27,655 nt of DNA from a virus, in IMG/VR virus record IMGVR_UViG_3300024518_004998, positions 1 to 27,655 of that record. The stretch is one strand, 5' to 3'. Made by a program: the position numbers and the translations under genes. The notes beneath the pieces are model-generated. The model worked only from the letters and a program-made list of their open reading frames with translations, searched no databases and was not told where the DNA came from. Of this stretch, positions 23,404 to 27,655 are shown piece by piece (the stretch's first letter is position 1; every line of letters starts with the position of its first letter).

Positions 23404-24459
23404 ATGGATGCAGGTTTAAAAGAACGTATAGTGGATCGGCTGATATCTAATATTACATATCTAAGGATTGATGGTTCTCTATATCGTTTACTTGCTCCTA
23501 CGAAGGATCATAGAGCATTAGCTGAACTATTTTACAATGAAATTATTGGGGATGTAAAATATTCTGATTTAATTAGTAGAGATCAGGCGAAGTTTATGCT
23601 AGAAAAAACTGGGACCTGGGGGATACAACAACAGAAACAACTGGAAGATTATCAGGAAGCTATAGAGAATTTAAAAGTACAAATGTATAAATCTCTCTAT
23701 GATACAAAGCAACAGAAAGCTTTATTAAGGAAATTAAAAAGTTATGAGAAATCTGTGGAAAGGGCCTGGAATAAGAAATATTCTTTAGAATCGATGACTT
23801 GGGAATATCATGCAGAAAGCCTACGACGAGAATTTTTAACCGCTCTCTGCATCCAGACGATAGATGGAACCCCTGTTTATACATATGATAATTTTTGGGG
23901 TTCTGATGCCACTATACTTAGAAGGTTTCTTAATTTTTTAGATAACAATAGTATTAGCCAAAAAGAATATAGGGAGCTAGCTCGTTCTGAACCATTTCGT
24001 TCCAGCTGGGTATTAGGTAAAGAGAAAGTGTTCGGAATACCCGTTTGTGATCTATCTGATAGTCAGAAGAATTTAGTTCTCTACTCTAGGATGTATGATT
24101 CGGCTTATGAAAATCCTGAGAGACCATCTGAAGAAGTTATTGATGATGATTACATGTTTGATGGATGGATGGCCCATTCTAGGAAAGAAGCAGAGAAGGA
24201 ACGATCCAAACAAGAGGTTGATAAACTACTAGGCTCTAAGCGGGGGGCTTCTAATTCTAATGCTGACAATGTTTTTGTAGTAGCAGGCTCTCCAGAAGAG
24301 GCCGATAAAATAAAGGGATTAAATGATATTAATGCTCGTGTGAAAATGAGTCAACGAGATACGGCAGTAAAGGAAAAAGGGAAATTAGATGAACAAAATT
24401 TACCGGATGTAAAATTGGACTTAAGAAATCAAGCCATGAAACAAATGGCTGCGAGATAA
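23404..24459 (+). CDS. Hypothetical tail-assembly protein
   Basis: A 351-aa, largely helical, highly charged protein. It has an AGGAAG start signal. Residues about 75-130 are rich in Lys/Glu heptads (LEDYQEAIENLKVQ, KQQKALLRKLKSYEKSVERAW), probably a coiled coil. The C-terminal 90 residues are Lys/Glu-rich and probably disordered (KEAEKERSKQEVDKLLGSKR). It contains no signal peptide. Between the tube and tape measure genes, such proteins usually act as tail chaperones, but the sequence does not resemble a chaperone family I can name. Confidence 0.5.
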   Translation: MDAGLKERIVDRLISNITYLRIDGSLYRLLAPTKDHRALAELFYNEIIGDVKYSDLISRDQAKFMLEKTGTWGIQQQKQLEDYQEAIENLKVQMYKSLYDTKQQKALLRKLKSYEKSVERAWNKKYSLESMTWEYHAESLRREFLTALCIQTIDGTPVYTYDNFWGSDATILRRFLNFLDNNSISQKEYRELARSEPFRSSWVLGKEKVFGIPVCDLSDSQKNLVLYSRMYDSAYENPERPSEEVIDDDYMFDGWMAHSRKEAEKERSKQEVDKLLGSKRGASNSNADNVFVVAGSPEEADKIKGLNDINARVKMSQRDTAVKEKGKLDEQNLPDVKLDLRNQAMKQMAAR

Positions 24460-24471
24460 GGAGGATATTAG

Positions 24472-24816
24472 ATGTCTAATACTAATTATAGTGATGCATC
24501 AAAGAAGAGGTTATTAACGAATATTAAGAAGAAATTTGATACGACTATTATAGGATCGTTAGCAATATTTGAAGAAGAATTTGGGTATTTATGGGCTCAT
24601 GGAGAAGTAGATGATACCCTTACGGAAACTGAAAGAGATTTCAGAGACATGTGGCAGGAGGTTAGAACTAAGATTTTAGATGCGGGAAACAGTAATTTAA
24701 GGGCGGCCCAGAGTGAAATTTCCCAATATACTTTATCTTGGAATCGTTATGTTATGAGGTTAGGTAATACATCTGAAGATCATGATGGGCCTTATAGAGA
24801 TAGAAATTATAACTAG
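24472..24816 (+). CDS. Small tail-region protein
   Basis: A 114-aa helical protein with an excellent AAGGAGG ribosome binding site. It contains KKRLLTNIKKKFDTTIIGSL, an aromatic-acidic segment (FEEEFGYLWAHGE), then a helix with DFRDMWQEVRTKILDAGN and the end LSWNRYVMRLG. The pattern is of a compact assembly factor; no membrane helix. Location in the tail-assembly cluster suggests a chaperone or tail-tip component. It is in the same frame as the next gene, but a stop and a separate ribosome binding site lie between them, so no fusion is implied. Confidence 0.55.
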   Translation: MSNTNYSDASKKRLLTNIKKKFDTTIIGSLAIFEEEFGYLWAHGEVDDTLTETERDFRDMWQEVRTKILDAGNSNLRAAQSEISQYTLSWNRYVMRLGNTSEDHDGPYRDRNYN

Positions 24817-24834
24817 GAATAGGGAGTTAAAAAA

Positions 24835-25758
24835 ATGGCTAAAATAGAAGAAAAGCCGGAAAAGAGAACTTTTACACACGATAATATCACGTATGCAGTA
24901 CGGCGTCCTACTATGCAAGAACTGGTAGCCGCTAATAAGCTGCAACGAAAAACATTTAATGAAGCCCTCCAGGAGGACGGTTCCTTATTGAGAGATCAAA
25001 TTAATTCTGAACTTCGTAAACGTAAATTATGGAGTGATGAACTTGAACAAGAGTATCAAACTCTACGTACAGAAATCGTGGATTTAGAATTTAAATTGGC
25101 TCGTGGTGGTATCAAATTGAATGATGCCAAGAGTATGGCACTAGAAATGAGAGATAAGCGGTCAGAAATGGTCCAACTCTTATCGGCTAGAACTGAGTTA
25201 GACTCGAATTCCTGTGAGGGTCGTGCAGATGCTGTGCGTTTTAATTATTTATTTGCCCACTGTTTGGTGTATGATGAGACAGGAGAAGCTTATTTTGTTG
25301 GTGGTTTAGATGATTATTTGTTGAATCAGGAACATACAGTAGCTCTACTAGGGGCTACAGAATTTTTCTATCTTATGTCTGAGACAGACGAAGTAGACTC
25401 TAAACTAGCAGAGAATAAGTTCCTCCGAAAATATCGCTTTGTTAATGACTCATATCAATTGATAGATAAGGACGGACATTTGGTAGATGACGACGGGCAT
25501 CATATTGATGAAGCCGGTAATTTTATCACCTGGAAATCTGATACTGAATTTGTTTATGTTGATATCGAGGGACGAGAGATAGACAAAGAAGGCAATTTTC
25601 ATTGTGAAGCTGATCCCTTTTTAGATGATGACGGTAAGCCTATAGACGATTCGTTATTTGAGGTTTCAGAAGAAGAAGAAAAAGAGCCCGAGGTCAAAAA
25701 AAGACGGACAAGCAAGAAAAGTGTAACTAAGGCAGAAGAATCTGTCTCTGTTAAATAA
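24835..25758 (+). CDS. Tail assembly chaperone candidate with acidic DxDG repeats
   Basis: A 307-aa protein with GGGAG before its start. The N-terminal part (about residues 10-65) resembles phage tail assembly chaperones, with a beta start (FTHDNITYAVRRPTMQELV) followed by helices, and residues 66-190 continue helical. Residues 208-272 contain about six short units with the pattern (I/L/V)DxDGxx or (I/V)DxEGxx (LIDKDGHLVDDDGHHIDEAG, then VDIEGREIDKEGN, LDDDGKPIDD), looking like Ca2+-binding or beta-hairpin repeats. The last 30 residues switch from acidic to basic (KKRRTSKKSVTK). It directly precedes the tape measure gene, the usual chaperone position. No ribosomal-frameshift arrangement is evident. 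Confidence 0.6.
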   Translation: MAKIEEKPEKRTFTHDNITYAVRRPTMQELVAANKLQRKTFNEALQEDGSLLRDQINSELRKRKLWSDELEQEYQTLRTEIVDLEFKLARGGIKLNDAKSMALEMRDKRSEMVQLLSARTELDSNSCEGRADAVRFNYLFAHCLVYDETGEAYFVGGLDDYLLNQEHTVALLGATEFFYLMSETDEVDSKLAENKFLRKYRFVNDSYQLIDKDGHLVDDDGHHIDEAGNFITWKSDTEFVYVDIEGREIDKEGNFHCEADPFLDDDGKPIDDSLFEVSEEEEKEPEVKKRRTSKKSVTKAEESVSVK

Positions 25759-25766
25759 AACCGGAT

Positions 25767-25816
25767 AAGCGATCTATTTTGAAACTTGTAATCTCAAGGT
25801 AGGTCGCTTTTTGTTT
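25767..25816 (+). terminator. Rho-independent terminator before tape measure gene
   Basis: A 15-bp stem AAGCGATCTATTTTG / CAAGGTAGGTCGCTT (three G-U pairs) closes a 13- to 15-nt loop and is followed by TTTTTGTTT. It lies in the 69-nt gap before the tape measure gene, whose ATG follows 12 nt later, so read-through or an overlapping promoter must supply tape measure mRNA. Confidence 0.82.
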
Positions 25817-25827
25817 AGAGGTATCCA

Positions 25828-27655
25828 ATGGCATTTAATATTAATGCAGCTGTAGTCCTAAGTGGTCCCAAAAACCTGAAAAAGGTTCGTGGGGAAATTA
25901 GTAAGAAGCTTTCTGGTATTAAAGTAAAGGTTGATGTTAAGTTTAAAGGGGGGGCGGTCAAGCAACTCCAAAATTTAAGTAAGACTCTGGGAAATATAAC
26001 GGCAAAACTAAAGACAACGCAGGCTGCTGCAATAGCGGCTACTAATGCTATTAATAAATCCACAGCTGCTACTAACGCCGCAACTAGTGCTAATCAGCAG
26101 TTTTCTAAAACCACAAATAATTCTGCGAAGAACTTAAATAAAGTAGCTAAAAATGTTAAGGATGCACGTAATGAAATCGAGGCATTCGGTAGGGATTCCG
26201 CTCTAGCTATACGTCGTTTTTCTGCTTTTACTATTGCTACCGGAGCTATCTTTGGCTTTGTACGTTCTGTTCAGATGGGTATTTCAGAGGCAATAAAATT
26301 TGAGCGGGAATTAATTCGTATCGTTCAAGTTACTGGGCAATCTAAGTCCGGCTTACAAGGATTACAGAAGACTATTGATCAGTTAGCGGTTGGTTTAGGT
26401 ATCAGTGCTAATAAATTAGTAGAGGTGGCCCGAACTTTTGCTCAGACGGGACAATCATTAAATCAAGTAGAAGCTTCATTGAAAGCTGTTGCCCGAGCTT
26501 CATTAGCTCCGACCTTTGGTACTATTGAATCAACTACAGAAGGTGTGATCGCCGCACTTGCCCAGTTTAATATTAAGGCAAATAAGACCGAAGCAGTTCT
26601 AGGCTCTCTTAATGCTGTATCTAAAAGGTTTGCGGTGGAATCTGCTGACCTGATTTCTGTCATCCGTCGTGCCGGTGGTGTATTTGCGGCTGCGTCCTCA
26701 AATCTAGGAAAACCAGAAGATGCTCTGAATGATCTAATTTCTATTTTTACTGCGGTTAGATCCACAACTCGTGAGTCGGCTGATACCATTGCTGTCGGTT
26801 TACGTACTATCTTTACACGTATCCAACGACCCCAAACCATCGAGTTCTTAAAGCAGTTTGGTGTGGAAGTAACAGACGCTCAAGGTAAGTTTGTTGGTTT
26901 CTTTAATGCATTTAAAGAATTGTCTAGTAAGCTAGGGGATCTTCAAAGAAAAGGCGATGTAATTACCTTTGGTAGGGTTGTTGAGGAATTGGGTGGTATC
27001 CGTCAGGTTGGTAAATTGATTCCCGCCATTGTTCAATTCACAAAGGCAGAAGAGGCCCGCAAGGTTGCTATGGCTGGGACTAATAGTATTACTAAGGATG
27101 TTGGGATTGCCACACAGACATTACAGGTCCGTATTGAAAAATTGGGTGAACGTTTTAATAAGTTGATTCGTGATATTACGAAATCGGCGACATTTCAATC
27201 TCTGGCTAATTTCGCCCTAGAAGCCGCAAACGCTTTCGTAAGCTTAGCAGACGCTCTACGTCCAGCTTTACCTCTTCTTACTACTATAGCTACTCTTAAG
27301 ATCTCTTCCGCATTATTTGATTTTACGCGGGGATTTGTGGGAGGTCTTAAGAAGGGTGGTCCTGGTGGTTCTGGAGATGCACTTGGTGGATTTATTAGTG
27401 GTGGAGGTAGAGGTGGCGGGGGTGGAAAGCCAGGGGCAGCACTAGGAGACTCAGCTGACAAGAAACAGAGACAGGCAAATATTAGTGCTAATACTCAGGC
27501 TATTAAATCTAACACATTGAGCCTGAAAAGTTTAGACGCTCAAATTAAGTTGTTAAGCGGGACTTCTGCGAGAATGCAGGTAACAGCAGCGGGTATAGCT
27601 ACTGCAATTCCTACTTTAATTTCTGCGTTGAATAATGTAACGGCGGGATTTGCTA
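25828..27655 (+). CDS. Tail tape measure protein (3' truncated by window)
   Basis: Runs open to the window end: 609 complete codons. It sets tail length and is ejected with DNA. Residues about 155-350 match the TP901-type tape measure core (ELIRIVQVTGQSKSGL, QTIDQLAVGLGISANKLVEVARTFAQTG-like sequence, ASLAPTFGTIESTTEGVIAALAQF). The N-terminal 120 residues are Lys/Ala/Asn-rich and helical. Residues 130-145 are a hydrophobic stretch (FTIATGAIFGFV). Residues 510-536 are an unusual Gly-rich hinge. The start ATG at 25828 has a weak AGAGGT 9 nt upstream. It follows the tail assembly chaperone candidate as expected. Full length cannot be judged here. Confidence 0.92.
   Translation, partial: MAFNINAAVVLSGPKNLKKVRGEISKKLSGIKVKVDVKFKGGAVKQLQNLSKTLGNITAKLKTTQAAAIAATNAINKSTAATNAATSANQQFSKTTNNSAKNLNKVAKNVKDARNEIEAFGRDSALAIRRFSAFTIATGAIFGFVRSVQMGISEAIKFERELIRIVQVTGQSKSGLQGLQKTIDQLAVGLGISANKLVEVARTFAQTGQSLNQVEASLKAVARASLAPTFGTIESTTEGVIAALAQFNIKANKTEAVLGSLNAVSKRFAVESADLISVIRRAGGVFAAASSNLGKPEDALNDLISIFTAVRSTTRESADTIAVGLRTIFTRIQRPQTIEFLKQFGVEVTDAQGKFVGFFNAFKELSSKLGDLQRKGDVITFGRVVEELGGIRQVGKLIPAIVQFTKAEEARKVAMAGTNSITKDVGIATQTLQVRIEKLGERFNKLIRDITKSATFQSLANFALEAANAFVSLADALRPALPLLTTIATLKISSALFDFTRGFVGGLKKGGPGGSGDALGGFISGGGRGGGGGKPGAALGDSADKKQRQANISANTQAIKSNTLSLKSLDAQIKLLSGTSARMQVTAAGIATAIPTLISALNNVTAGFA

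Noticed and set aside
24472-25758. Programmed frameshift or read-through joining two tail-assembly genes
   Set aside because: The genes share a frame, but a TAG stop and a separate GGGAG ribosome binding site lie between them, and no slippery sequence is seen at the junction.
1-27655. tRNA genes, CRISPR arrays, integrase, insertion sequences
   Set aside because: Reading the gaps and both strands showed no cloverleaf, regular spacer array, integrase or transposase; the longest gene-free gap is 184 nt.

Overview
This window is a contiguous piece of a tailed double-stranded DNA bacteriophage genome (Caudoviricetes). It is AT-rich, every gene is on the + strand, and genes are tightly packed with many 1- to 17-nt overlaps (TAATG, TAGTG, ATGA). 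Most starts carry clear AGGAG/GGAG ribosome binding sites. It covers the end of an accessory segment and then the packaging, head, neck and tail-tube modules, and stops inside the tape measure gene. No tail sheath gene lies beside the single tube-like gene, so a long non-contractile (siphovirus-like) tail is the likeliest reading, although the terminase and prohead protease look T4-like. Nothing in the sequence identifies the host.

Layout. (1) 1-3505, accessory genes: an HNH endonuclease with zinc knuckles, a GDP-mannose 4,6-dehydratase (gmd), a second HNH endonuclease whose start lies inside the gmd 3' end, an exported trypsin-like serine protease, and an ERCC4-type nuclease that overlaps the terminase. 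(2) 3489-13329, packaging and capsid: a large terminase subunit interrupted by two complete inteins, each with LAGLIDADG motifs; the portal; a protease-scaffold fusion with a strong in-frame internal start that should also yield scaffold alone; a probable decoration protein; and the major capsid protein, followed by a strong terminator. (3) 13393-19073, a lineage-specific block of probable virion-surface proteins. It starts with a 121-nt leader that can fold into a nested hairpin. It includes a beta-helix-like protein and a 631-aa protein built from about 39 repeats of 14 residues. (4) 19078-22129, head-tail joining genes, assigned mostly by order. (5) 22191-27655, the major tail tube protein, three tail-assembly candidates (one with acidic DxDG repeats) and a TP901-type tape measure protein that runs off the window. 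Rho-independent terminators separate capsid, tube, chaperone and tape measure genes, so expression levels are probably set gene by gene.

How the parts fit: the portal, scaffold and capsid protein build the prohead, the protease domain matures it, and the terminase packages DNA after both inteins splice out. Neck proteins seal the head and receive a tail made of tube subunits whose length is set by the tape measure. The gmd and exported protease are probably host-directed or envelope-directed accessory functions. The most notable points are the double-intein terminase, the nested scaffold start, the 14-residue repeat fibre-like protein with recent DNA duplications, and the gmd/HNH junction.
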